Origin: Hyphomonas sp.
Lineage (GTDB): Bacteria > Pseudomonadota > Alphaproteobacteria > Caulobacterales > Hyphomonadaceae
Reading direction: 5' to 3'
Assembly (NCBI GenBank): GCA_002700305.1
Contig: PACZ01000024.1
Span: 395,617 to 459,616, forward strand
Length of the DNA stretch: 64,000 nt
In this document: positions 49,946-58,504 of the stretch, piece by piece
How positions within the stretch are numbered: position 1 is the stretch's first letter
How the letters are laid out: each line of letters opens with the position of its first letter
The notes under the pieces: generated by a model
Databases searched by the model: none
Told to the model about the DNA's origin: nothing
The model's input: the letters and a program-made list of their open reading frames with translations, nothing else
Position numbers and translations under genes: made by a program

Positions 49946-50946
49946 ACTCCATTGCCGGCAGATTACTTCGTGGCCTGTTGATATCGGGACTGGTCGGCGG
50001 CGTCGTGCTGACGGTTCTCGTCACCTATGAGTATGGCCTGCTCAGCGCCAATCCGCCCCCCTTTTGGCGAACTGTCCGCGAAATTACTGAACACGTTCTG
50101 GTCCCCTTCGGTGTGTTTCTTTTGCTGTTCGGAACGGGTGCGCTGCTGGTGGTCCGCCGGGTTGAGCGCCAGCTGAAGGCGATCGCCGGGAATGTGCAGG
50201 AAGCCGCCAAGGAACTTCGCAGCTACCAGATGCCGCCCGATGCGCTGCCCAGCGAACTCACACCGTTCACGGAAGCGGTCAACGAACTGACCAGCCGCCT
50301 GGCCAGCCATGCCCGTCGCCAGGAGGCCTTCGCTGCCGATGCCGCGCATGAACTGAAAACGCCGCTGTCCATTCTGGCCCTCTCGCTCGACAAACTGCCC
50401 GCTGACGAAGCGGCGCCTCTACGTACGCAGGTCCGTGCATTGTCTGACATGGTTGACCAGCTCTTGCTCCTCGCGCGCAGCAATGCCCCCGACACGGACC
50501 AGCGCCACAAGCTGATCGAGCCGGACGCGCTGGCCCGCCGGGTCGTCGCTGAACTTGCCCCCGCGGCGATCCAGGCCGGCCGCGATCTATCGGTCGAGAC
50601 TGAGAACCCCGCCCCGTTCCGCGGGCTGGAAGAGGCGATCGCAGCGTCCCTTCGCACCCTGATCGTCAATGCCTTGCGCGCCACGCCGGAAGGCAGCGAA
50701 GTCATTGTCCGCGCAGGCCCCGGCGCGAGCCTCTCTGTCATTGATGGCGGCACAGGCCTGACGGCAGGCGAACTGGAAAAACTGAAAGCCCGCGGCATCC
50801 GCGCCGACAGGGCCCCCGGTGGCGAAGCCGGCCTTGGCCTCGCCATCGCAGACCGGATTGCCGACTCCCATGGCGGTGAACTTGTCACCTGCCTGCCGGA
50901 ATATTCCGGTCTTGCGCTTCGCTTCCCCGACGCCCGGCCTGCCTGA
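49942..50946 (+). CDS. Sensor histidine kinase
   Basis: 334 residues. Two membrane helices (LLRGLLISGLVGGVVLTVLVTY and VLVPFGVFLLLFGTGALLVV) enclose a short periplasmic loop of about 35 residues, then a HAMP-like stretch, the H-box HAADAAHELKTPLSILAL-type sequence (ADAAHELKTPLSILAL) and a catalytic domain with LIVNALRATPEG (N-box), IDGGTGL and GLGLAIADRIADSHGG. The small periplasmic part suggests sensing of a small ligand such as a metal ion or a membrane state. Coupled to the response regulator gene by a 4-base overlap. Confidence 0.92.
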   Translation: MNSIAGRLLRGLLISGLVGGVVLTVLVTYEYGLLSANPPPFWRTVREITEHVLVPFGVFLLLFGTGALLVVRRVERQLKAIAGNVQEAAKELRSYQMPPDALPSELTPFTEAVNELTSRLASHARRQEAFAADAAHELKTPLSILALSLDKLPADEAAPLRTQVRALSDMVDQLLLLARSNAPDTDQRHKLIEPDALARRVVAELAPAAIQAGRDLSVETENPAPFRGLEEAIAASLRTLIVNALRATPEGSEVIVRAGPGASLSVIDGGTGLTAGELEKLKARGIRADRAPGGEAGLGLAIADRIADSHGGELVTCLPEYSGLALRFPDARPA

Positions 50947-50973
50947 TTTTTCAGCACCGAACTTCTCCCTGAT

Positions 50974-50992
50974 CTGCATGACACACATGCAG
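50974..50992. promoter_or_regulatory. Palindrome upstream of the RND efflux operon
   Basis: CTGCATG-ACACA-CATGCAG, perfect 7-base arms, about 86 bases before the adaptor gene. A candidate site for the regulator of the efflux operon. Confidence 0.4.
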
Positions 50993-51077
50993 TTGCGCAA
51001 TTCCGCGTCAGGATCGTGTCAGAGAGTTCTGCCAGAACCGCCCTCATGGACAGAAACCATGAGACGGCGAGAAGACG

Positions 51078-52133
51078 ATGGTGAATTGGGTATTACGTAC
51101 AGCGATGGCGGCCACCGCCCTGCTTGTCTGCAGTCAGGGGGCTCTTTCCCAGACCGTTGAAGTCACCGCAGCCAGCCGGAAGGCGCTCGGTATTTCAACA
51201 GCAACAGTGCGCACCGAAAGCACAATTGAAGGCGCGCGGATGTTCGGAACCGTCATTGCGCCGCCGGGGAATTCCTCTCCTGTCGCAAGTCCGTTCGAGG
51301 CCGTCCTGCTCGAACCGCTCGTCATTCCGGGCATGCAGGTCAAAGCCGGTGATCCGGTCGCCCTGATGTACAGCCCGGAATATGAAACCGCCCAGGCCGA
51401 GATCGAGTCCGAGCGGATCACCGCCGAACACATGGACCATTTGCTTGAACGGGTCACGGAGCTTCGCGAACTGGGCCTGCGCTCTGCCCAGGAGGCAGAC
51501 GAAGCCGAGCACGACTCTAAATCAGCCCATCTGAACCTCGCCGCATCGCAGCGGCGCCTGTCCGCCGTGCGCAGCGCAAACGGCGCCGGCCGCTTCAAGC
51601 TCGTGGCGCCCGCATCCGGCACAGTCGCCAGCATCTCTGTCGCGGCCGGGCAAGCTGTCGGCATGTCAGAGCCTTTCCTCTCGATCTTCGATGGCCAGCG
51701 ATACTGGCTGGACGTCGCCCTGCCGGAGCGGGTGGCAAACACTTTCTCGATTGGCTCCACCGTTTCCCTCGCCGGCAATGCAGGCAAAGGCACTGTGGTG
51801 GCGATTGATCCAACGATCGATGCCCGCCTCCAGTCCATCCGGATAAAGATCGAACTGCCGGAAACCGGCAACTGGCGCCTTGGCCAGCTCGTTGACCTTT
51901 CGCTCGATACCGCCGGGCACGACGCCAATATGGTTATTCCTGCCCGCGCCATCGTGCGGACTGGCGGCATGGACTGTGTCTTTGTCGATACCGGGGACAG
52001 CTTCCGCCGCGTTGAAGTGAACGTTCTCACCCGCAGCCGGGAAGACGCAGTGCTGACCGGCGGCGTTGAGCCGGGCGACCGGGTTGCCATCTCCGGTCTC
52101 GCCGCGCTCAAGAACCTCGCAGAAGGAGTCTGA
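51078..52133 (+). CDS. RND efflux periplasmic adaptor (CusB/CzcB type)
   Basis: 351-residue membrane-fusion protein. Signal peptide ends near GALSQ (residue 24). The barrel-sandwich half-motif is SPFEAVLLEPLVIPGMQVKAGDPVALMYSPEYETAQAE, the hairpin helices are short (ESERITAEHMDHLLERVTELRELGLRSAQEADEAEHDSK), the second half-motif is FKLVAPASGTVASISVAAGQAVGM, then a beta-barrel domain (PERVANTFSIGSTVSL ... IPARAIV). It links pump and outer-membrane channel. No His/Met-rich metal-binding N-terminus is seen. The pump gene begins 5 bases after its stop. Confidence 0.93.
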   Translation: MVNWVLRTAMAATALLVCSQGALSQTVEVTAASRKALGISTATVRTESTIEGARMFGTVIAPPGNSSPVASPFEAVLLEPLVIPGMQVKAGDPVALMYSPEYETAQAEIESERITAEHMDHLLERVTELRELGLRSAQEADEAEHDSKSAHLNLAASQRRLSAVRSANGAGRFKLVAPASGTVASISVAAGQAVGMSEPFLSIFDGQRYWLDVALPERVANTFSIGSTVSLAGNAGKGTVVAIDPTIDARLQSIRIKIELPETGNWRLGQLVDLSLDTAGHDANMVIPARAIVRTGGMDCVFVDTGDSFRRVEVNVLTRSREDAVLTGGVEPGDRVAISGLAALKNLAEGV

Positions 52134-52138
52134 GGACC

Positions 52139-55100
52139 GTGCTGGACCGCCTTGTCTCCTTTTCGCTCACCCAGCGCATCTTCATCCTGGGCGCCGCCCT
52201 GCTGCTGGCCGTATCCGGTCTCTATGCATCGGCCCGCCTTCCCATTGATGCCTTTCCCGAGATCGCACCGACCCAGGTCAAGATCATCCTGAAGGCGCCC
52301 GGCATGACACCGGAAGAAGTGGAATCCCGCGTGGTCCGCCCGCTGGAAATGGAACTGCTCGGCATTCCCGACCAGACCATCATGCGCGCCAAGGCAAAAT
52401 ACGCGATTGCCGACATCACAATCGACTTCAAGGAAGGCACGGATATCTACTGGGCCCGCCAGCAGGTCTCCGAACGGCTGACGGCTGTCAGCGGGGAATT
52501 CCCGGAAACCGTTTCCGGTGGACTCGCCCCGATCTCCACGGCCCTGTCTGAAGTGTTCATGTTTACCATCGAGAGCGATGATCTCTCGCTGGAGGAACGC
52601 CGGTCCCTGCTCGACTGGGTTATCCGGCCGGCCCTGCGGACCTTGCCAGGCGTCGCCGACGTGAATGCGCTCGGCGGCCGGGTACGGACCTTCACCATCG
52701 CGCCAGACGAAGCCGCGATGGCCATGGCCGGAGTCAGTCTCGACGACATCCGCACGGCGCTTGAAAACAACAACCGGAATGATGGCGCAGGCCGCATGTC
52801 CGAAGGTGAAGAAGCCCTCGTCGTTCGCTCCACCGGCGCCACCGAAAACGAAGCGGACATTGGCGCCCTGGTCATTCAGGAATCGGATGGACAGGTCCTC
52901 CGTCTGCGAGACATTGCAACCGTCCAGCTCGGCAGCCTCACCCGCTATGGCTCCGTCACGCGTGATGGCACGGGCGAAGCCGTCGAAGGCATCGTCGTCG
53001 CCCTTCGCGGTGCCGACGCCCGGATGGTTGTCAAAGGCGTGGAGGACAAACTTGCAGAGTTGCAGAGCAGCCTGCCGGAAGGCGTGAAGATCGAAGTCTT
53101 CTACAATCGCTCCGACCTGATCGAAAAAGCGGTCTGGACCGTCACCGAGGCGTTGCTGATCGCTGTCGTCCTCGTGATTGGTCTCCTCATCGTCTTCCTT
53201 GGAGACTGGCGTGCAGCCCTGGTCGTGACGCTGATCCTGCCAGCCTCTGCTCTGGCGACATTCCTCCTGATGAAAGTCTTCGGCCTGTCGGCCAACCTGA
53301 TGAGCCTCGGCGGACTTGCTATCGCTATCGGCATGATCGTCGACGGGGCGATCGTCGTGACGGAGAACGCCGTCGAGCGCCTGCACGAAAATCCGAATTC
53401 CAGCAAACTGCATGTGATCTATCGCGCCGCATCGGAAGTCGCGCTTCCCACCGCCGCCGGTATCTTCATCATCTGCCTGGTTTTCGTGCCGCTGCTCACG
53501 CTGCAGGGCCTCGAAGGCAAACTGTTCGCGCCGGTCGCCCTTGCCATCGTGTTTGCCCTTGGCTCTGCGCTTCTGCTCGCCTGTACGCTGATCCCTGTTC
53601 TGGCATCCTACCTCCTCAAATCTTCCGGCGCGCACGAAACCTTCCTGATGCGGATCCTTTCGCCTGCTTATCGCAGCCTGCTGAACCGTGTCCTCGATAT
53701 GCCGGTCATCGTTTACGCGATTGCCGCGATCAGCATTGTCTTTGCCGGGTTTGCCTATACGGCCACCGGAAAGACGTTCATGCCGACCATGAACGAGGGA
53801 TCGGTCGTGATGCAGCTTGCAGCCCTTCCATCCATCAATCTCAACCAGAGTGAAGCCGACGCCATGCGCGCGCAGGCCGCCATTCTGGAGAAGGTTCCAG
53901 AAGTCGAACATATTGTCGGCCGTATCGGTTCCGACGAATTGGGCCTTGATCCGATGGGCCTCAATGAATCCGACATGTTCCTCGAACTGGTTCCCCGCGA
54001 AGAATGGCGCGGCCCGGATACGGAATGGCTGGTCGGGGAAATCCGCACGGTGATGGATGACTTTGTCGGCATCGAATCCTCCTTCACCCAGCCAATTGAA
54101 ATGCGCGTCTCCGAAATGCTGACCGGTTCCCGGGGCGATCTGGCCGTGAAGATCTTCGGGCCCGACTCCAACGAACTCGCCGCGCTGGCCGGCCGGGTGG
54201 AGCAGGCTATCTCCACCGTTCCGGGGGCAGCAGACGTTTTCACCGCCTCCAATGATGTTTCCGAATATCTGCAGGTGGACATCGACCCGACCCGCGCAGG
54301 CCGGCTCGGTCTGGATGTCATCACGATCCAGGACGAACTCCGGTCGCGGCTTGAAGGCGTCACCGCAGGTGAAGTGATCGAGCCCGGCCGGCGCACGCCC
54401 ATTGTCATCCGGCAGGACCAGGCAGAAGGAAACGCGGCGTTCGACTTCGGTAATCTCCTCATCGTCAATCCGGCAGGAGAGATGGTCCGCCTGTCCGATG
54501 TGGCGACTGTCTCCCGCGTTGGAGGTCTCGCCTCGGTCGCTCGGGAGAATGGCTCCCGCTATGCTGTGGTTCAGGCCTTTGTCTCGGGGCGCGATCTCGT
54601 TGGCTTCGTGGCAGATGCACAGGCGGCGGTTGAAGCCTCGGGCGCTATGCCAGCCGGCTACACGCTTGAGTTCGGCGGCGAGTTCGAAAACCAGCGCCGT
54701 GCCTCGGCCCGACTGTCCCTGATGGTGCCGCTCTCGCTCGGCCTGATCTTTGTCGTCCTGTTCGGAACGCTCCGGTCGATCCGGCAAGCCATGCTGATCC
54801 TCCTGAACATTCCCTTTGCGCTGGTCGGCGGGATCATCGCGCTCAGCCTGTCCGGCGAGTATCTCTCGGTTCCGGCATCGGTTGGCTTCATTGCCCTGCT
54901 CGGCATCGCTGTCCTCAATGGACTGGTGCTGGTGACCTGTTTCAATGACTTGCGCGCCATCGGTCTCGACACGGAAGAAGCCGTCCGCCAGGGCTCGGAG
55001 CGTCGCCTTCGTCCGGTTCTGATGACCGCCGCGACTGCCGCCCTCGGCCTCGTCCCGCTCCTTTTCGCTCATGGCCCGGGATCGGAACTCCAGCGGCCGC

Positions 55101-55249
55101 TGGCGATCGTCGTGATTGGCGGTCTCGCATCATCCACCATTCTGACACTGTTCCTGATGCCGGTGCTTTACCGCCGGTTCGGTGTCGAACGTACGCCGGC
55201 CGGTGTGCCGCAAGGAGAGGTCCAATGGATACGCCCCTACGCAAACTGA
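52139..55249 (+). CDS. Heavy-metal-type RND efflux pump (CusA/CzcA family)
   Basis: 1036 residues from a GTG at 52139. Standard RND topology with two sets of helices and two large periplasmic loops. LVSFSLTQRIFILGAALLLAVSGLYA (TM1), SLGGLAIAIGMIVDGAIVVTENAVERL (TM4 metal-RND signature with the membrane Asp), second-half helices ending IVVIGGLASSTILTLFLMPVLYRRF. It exports a cation by proton antiport through the adaptor and TolC-like channel. The TM4 signature is not exactly that of the Co/Zn (CzcA) or Cu/Ag (CusA) groups, so the metal is uncertain. The next gene starts within its final codons (25-base overlap). Confidence 0.95.
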   Translation: MLDRLVSFSLTQRIFILGAALLLAVSGLYASARLPIDAFPEIAPTQVKIILKAPGMTPEEVESRVVRPLEMELLGIPDQTIMRAKAKYAIADITIDFKEGTDIYWARQQVSERLTAVSGEFPETVSGGLAPISTALSEVFMFTIESDDLSLEERRSLLDWVIRPALRTLPGVADVNALGGRVRTFTIAPDEAAMAMAGVSLDDIRTALENNNRNDGAGRMSEGEEALVVRSTGATENEADIGALVIQESDGQVLRLRDIATVQLGSLTRYGSVTRDGTGEAVEGIVVALRGADARMVVKGVEDKLAELQSSLPEGVKIEVFYNRSDLIEKAVWTVTEALLIAVVLVIGLLIVFLGDWRAALVVTLILPASALATFLLMKVFGLSANLMSLGGLAIAIGMIVDGAIVVTENAVERLHENPNSSKLHVIYRAASEVALPTAAGIFIICLVFVPLLTLQGLEGKLFAPVALAIVFALGSALLLACTLIPVLASYLLKSSGAHETFLMRILSPAYRSLLNRVLDMPVIVYAIAAISIVFAGFAYTATGKTFMPTMNEGSVVMQLAALPSINLNQSEADAMRAQAAILEKVPEVEHIVGRIGSDELGLDPMGLNESDMFLELVPREEWRGPDTEWLVGEIRTVMDDFVGIESSFTQPIEMRVSEMLTGSRGDLAVKIFGPDSNELAALAGRVEQAISTVPGAADVFTASNDVSEYLQVDIDPTRAGRLGLDVITIQDELRSRLEGVTAGEVIEPGRRTPIVIRQDQAEGNAAFDFGNLLIVNPAGEMVRLSDVATVSRVGGLASVARENGSRYAVVQAFVSGRDLVGFVADAQAAVEASGAMPAGYTLEFGGEFENQRRASARLSLMVPLSLGLIFVVLFGTLRSIRQAMLILLNIPFALVGGIIALSLSGEYLSVPASVGFIALLGIAVLNGLVLVTCFNDLRAIGLDTEEAVRQGSERRLRPVLMTAATAALGLVPLLFAHGPGSELQRPLAIVVIGGLASSTILTLFLMPVLYRRFGVERTPAGVPQGEVQWIRPYAN

Positions 55250-55536
55250 CGCTGGTCTGCCCCAAAAGCATCCAGCCGACCGTGCTGGACACGCTGGACG
55301 GGATCGCCCCGCCGCTGCCGGGATATACCAGCCATGACGGGCTCGGCCATGGCAGCTCGATGGACCTCGCCTCGACCGCAGAGAAGGTGAAGGGCGCCAT
55401 GAAGGTCTTCACCGTGCTGATGGTCCTTCCGGAGGAAGCCATTCCACTAGTGCTGGAAACCATCCGCAAGGCCTGCCCACGCCGTCAGATCTCTTACTGG
55501 ATCGAACCTGTACTCGACTTTGGACGCCTGAAATGA
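55225..55536 (+). CDS. DUF3240 family protein (PII-like fold)
   Basis: 103-residue soluble protein, DUF3240. Typical features: LTLVCPKSIQPTVLDTLDG, GYTSHDGLGHG and MVLPEEAIPLVLETIRKACPRRQISYWIEPVLDFGRL. Small proteins of this type accompany heavy-metal RND pumps; a ferredoxin-like PII fold and a regulatory or metal-sensing role are suspected. The gene overlaps the pump gene by 25 bases and the channel gene by 4. Confidence 0.9.
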   Translation: MDTPLRKLTLVCPKSIQPTVLDTLDGIAPPLPGYTSHDGLGHGSSMDLASTAEKVKGAMKVFTVLMVLPEEAIPLVLETIRKACPRRQISYWIEPVLDFGRLK

Positions 55537-56762
55537 AACTTCGCCTCCTTGCCGCCGCGCTTGCCAGCACCCTGTTTCTTGCCCAACCGGCCATCAGCCA
55601 GACCGACCCGGTTGTGGACCTGATGGAACAGGCCGTCCGGACCAGCCCGTCCTACCGTTCGGCCAAAGCCGACATGGACCGGGCCAGCGCCTCGGCCCGG
55701 CGGATTGCGTCCGGCCCGTATGAGTTCGAGATCAATGCAAGCGGTGGCCAGCGCAAGATCGACGATCCGCTCGCCTCGGAAAACCGGTACACGGAATGGT
55801 CCGCGGGTATCTCCCGCACGGTCCGCCTGCCGGGCAAGCGGCAGGTCGATGCCAATATTGCGCAGCTGGAAACAGACCTCGCCGGCACCGGGGTGGACCA
55901 GTCCCTGTTTGCCGAACGCGAGAAGTTCGCGATGCTGTGGAGTGCCTGGCGCCGGGCGGACCTTCTGTCGACCTCTTCCGCGTCGCAGGCCGCCGAAGCG
56001 CTTCGTATCGCCGAGCTGCAACAGATCGCCGTGGACAAGGGCGCGGAACGCCAGATCCGGGCAGACCAGCTGGCCGCTGAAGCAGGCCTGCTGCAGCTGC
56101 AGGCGGAACAGGACCGGACGGAGGCGCAGGTTGCCCGCGCGGCGCTTGTTGCGCGGTATCCGGACATCGTGTTCCCGGAGACGACGGCGCCGCTGGATGT
56201 GTCTGAAACCATGATCTCTCCGCTGTTTGAAGCGACCGCTGAAAGCTCCCCCGCCTATCGCCGCGCTGACCTGCTGGCCGAACAGGCAAGGTTGAAAGCG
56301 CAGCGGGCGCGGATGGAGAAGCGCCCGGACCCGACCTTTGGCCTCGACTTCGGCAATGAGTTCGGCGGGTCCGAAACCAGTGTCATGGCGCGGGTCAGCA
56401 TCCCGATCGGCGGTTCGGCCCGCCGGGCCTATGCGCGGGAAATGTCCGCCACCGCCACGGTCGCCGAACTCGACCGGGTCACCGCCCAGCGCGAAGCTTT
56501 CCAGGCGGTCCAGGCCGCGCGCCAATCCCTCGGCGCTGCGATGACGCTGTATGAGAAATCCCTTGAGACCGCAGAGTCTTCCCGGAAAATCCTGGAGACG
56601 ATCCAGAAGGGATATGACTATGGCGAGATCACCATCACCGAATTCCTGAATGGACGCCGCGCCCTGATCTCTGCCGAACGCACGGTGGCGGAACAACGCG
56701 CCCGGCTGGAGAGCGCGGTGCTTTACCTTCTGGCGCTGACGGGCGGTCCGGAGACGGAATAA
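55533..56762 (+). CDS. TolC-family outer-membrane efflux channel (CusC/CzcC type)
   Basis: 409 residues with a signal peptide (MKLRLLAAALASTLFLAQPAISQ). Two repeats of long alpha-hairpin and beta-strand: DLMEQAVRTSPSYRSAKADMDRA...EFEINASGGQRKIDDP...TEWSAGISRTVRLPGKRQV and YRRADLLAEQARLKAQRARMEKRPDPTFGLDFGNEFGGSETSVMARVSIPIGGSARRAY. It forms the outer exit duct of the pump. Last gene of the operon adaptor - pump - DUF3240 - channel, coupled to DUF3240 by an ATGA overlap. Confidence 0.93.
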   Translation: MKLRLLAAALASTLFLAQPAISQTDPVVDLMEQAVRTSPSYRSAKADMDRASASARRIASGPYEFEINASGGQRKIDDPLASENRYTEWSAGISRTVRLPGKRQVDANIAQLETDLAGTGVDQSLFAEREKFAMLWSAWRRADLLSTSSASQAAEALRIAELQQIAVDKGAERQIRADQLAAEAGLLQLQAEQDRTEAQVARAALVARYPDIVFPETTAPLDVSETMISPLFEATAESSPAYRRADLLAEQARLKAQRARMEKRPDPTFGLDFGNEFGGSETSVMARVSIPIGGSARRAYAREMSATATVAELDRVTAQREAFQAVQAARQSLGAAMTLYEKSLETAESSRKILETIQKGYDYGEITITEFLNGRRALISAERTVAEQRARLESAVLYLLALTGGPETE

Positions 56763-56832
56763 AGGCGCACCCAGCACGTCCGCCCGGACACGCTGCTCGC
56801 GCTCCGGCAAAAGACCTGATTGTGCAGCAGGT

Positions 56833-57432
56833 TCAGCTCGTATCGGCGGGCGGCCAGTCGCGCAGGGCTTCGGTCAGCTGCACGGTGAGCGCGCCCGAGA
56901 CGATGCCTAGGGCAGCGGGCATGGCATGTGTCCGGGGGACGGGCGCAATGTAAGGCCGCGCCTCGCCTTCGGCCTTCCAGCGCTGAATGGTTCGCGCCAG
57001 ACACTTCGCCCGGCGCCTACAGAATTTGAGCGTTTCAAGCATGGCTTCCCAACGGGCGATCAGCGGCGCGGCGGGCACGGGGCCTCGCAGCGGCACGGTG
57101 ATCGGCCCATGCAGGAAATCCGGCGCTTCGCCCGCGGGCACAGGCAGCACAGAAAAGAACGCCTTGCGCGTCTCCGGTTCACCCTCACTCTTTTCGAAAT
57201 AATTGCTCGCCGGGCGCGGCACCACAGGCGCCAGCTCCACTTGCAGGGCCATCAGGAAAATCAGACGGCGGAGCAGAACGGCGAGCCGTTTCAGCTCTGC
57301 CGAGACACGGTGCTTCAGTGTTTTCGGAATAAATTCCGGCTGTTTGAACAGGTCCGCATTCACGCCGGCTTCCGCCACAGCGCGGGCGATCGTCTTGTAG
57401 GCATGAATGATGAAATCGGAGTAATGTGTCAT
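56833..57432 (-). CDS. Hypothetical protein
   Basis: 199 residues, family not recognised. The N-terminal half looks helical (FIIHAYKTIARAVAEAGVNADLFKQPEF and LKHRVSAELKRLAVLLRRLIFLMALQVELAP), without a signal peptide. The middle is proline-rich, and a basic CRRRAKCLARTIQRWKAE segment precedes the end. Codon use and composition match neighbouring genes, and it is the only frame that looks coding between the channel gene and the OMP gene. It resembles uncharacterised alphaproteobacterial proteins in style only. Confidence 0.7.
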   Translation of the reverse strand: MTHYSDFIIHAYKTIARAVAEAGVNADLFKQPEFIPKTLKHRVSAELKRLAVLLRRLIFLMALQVELAPVVPRPASNYFEKSEGEPETRKAFFSVLPVPAGEAPDFLHGPITVPLRGPVPAAPLIARWEAMLETLKFCRRRAKCLARTIQRWKAEGEARPYIAPVPRTHAMPAALGIVSGALTVQLTEALRDWPPADTS

Positions 57433-57565
57433 GGCGGAAAGACTGCCATGAGCGCTTATCAGACGGATACGGAGTTGTTCGGCGCCGCAAAAAATCCAGC
57501 CAGGACAAGGACGTCTCCGGAGAGCAGACGGGGCACTGGCCCGGATTTATCCACCTTTCAGGTTT

Positions 57566-57587
57566 CCGATAACGTTTTTGTTATCGG
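57566..57587. promoter_or_regulatory. Palindrome upstream of the outer-membrane protein gene
   Basis: CCGATAAC-GTTTTT-GTTATCGG, 8-base arms and a 6-base spacer, about 77 bases before the OMP start codon. It could be an operator or a hairpin in the leader. Confidence 0.4.
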
Positions 57588-57663
57588 CCCGTCCGGTTCC
57601 GCAGCTGAAACGTATTAAGCGCACCGGTCAGGAGGATCGGCCAATAAAAAAAGGGATCACGAA

Positions 57664-58440
57664 ATGCGACTTGGAGTTTTAGCCACGGCATCAATCATTG
57701 GTGCGCTTCTGGCTGCCCCGGGCCATGCACAAGGATTTTATGTGTCGGGTACGGTTGGTGCAGCCATGCAATCAGACAGTGACAATACCGGCGCAACCAG
57801 CGCCGATTTCCTGACAGGCAATGGCGGCGCACTGCCGGCAGGCACACCCATCGCCTCAGGCACATCGGTTGGCTGGAAGACGGAATTTGACAATGGCATG
57901 TCCTACTCGGCTGCCGTCGGTTACCGCTATTCCCCGTCAATCCGTGGTGAGGTCCAGCTCGCCATGTCGAAGGCCGATGTGGATACGCACAAGAGCGTGA
58001 CGCTGGGCGGCGGTTCCATCGATGCCCTTGATGCGGGCGCGCTGACCGGGTCTGCCGATACCCTCGGCGTGACCGTTGCCGACGTTGTTGCCGACGGCCG
58101 CGGGGACACCAAGACCACGGCCCTGTTCGTCAATGGTTATTACGATTTCGCCAATGACTCCGGCTTCACGCCTTATGTCGGCGCAGGTATCGGCTATGCG
58201 AAGACCGACGTGACGTTCAAGCCTTCCGGCGTGGGCATCATCGATGATGACGACAACGGTTTCGCCTATCAGGTGATGGCCGGTGCGACCTACAGCTTCA
58301 ATGAACGCTGGGATGTCTTCGGTCAGTATACCTACCGTTCTGTCGAGGATGGCGAGTACAAGGTCGACCTGTTCCCGGCGAACCTCGAAGTCGAGAACAA
58401 GGCGAACCTGATCGAAGTGGGCGTCCGCTACAAATTCTGA
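57664..58440 (+). CDS. Outer-membrane beta-barrel protein
   Basis: 258 residues with a signal peptide ending GHAQ (residue 23). The mature part is an eight-strand OmpA/Opa-like barrel: GFYVSGTVGAAM, MSYSAAVGYRYSPSIRGEVQLAMSK, LFVNGYYDFANDSGFTPYVGAGIGYAK, FAYQVMAGATYSFNERWDVFGQYTYRS and the C-terminal NLIEVGVRYKF with terminal Phe. Such small barrels are structural or adhesive; no specific role can be given. Ends at a strong terminator. Confidence 0.9.
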   Translation: MRLGVLATASIIGALLAAPGHAQGFYVSGTVGAAMQSDSDNTGATSADFLTGNGGALPAGTPIASGTSVGWKTEFDNGMSYSAAVGYRYSPSIRGEVQLAMSKADVDTHKSVTLGGGSIDALDAGALTGSADTLGVTVADVVADGRGDTKTTALFVNGYYDFANDSGFTPYVGAGIGYAKTDVTFKPSGVGIIDDDDNGFAYQVMAGATYSFNERWDVFGQYTYRSVEDGEYKVDLFPANLEVENKANLIEVGVRYKF

Positions 58441-58458
58441 TCCGACCCATACGAGACA

Positions 58459-58499
58459 CCGCAGGCCTCCGCGACGCGCGAGGCCTGCGGCATTTTTTA
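58459..58499 (+). terminator. Terminator of the OMP gene
   Basis: CCGCAGGCCT (58459-58468) and AGGCCTGCGG (58481-58490), then CATTTTTTAC. It lies between the OMP gene and the convergent SLATT-like gene. Confidence 0.88.
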
Positions 58500-58504
58500 C
58501 GGCG

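Noticed and set aside
51134..55072. A very long open frame (over 1300 codons) on the minus strand opposite the RND adaptor and pump genes
   Set aside because: It is the antisense shadow of two well-supported genes in GC-rich DNA. Its translation is full of Asp/His/Arg/Gly without domains, helices or a signal.
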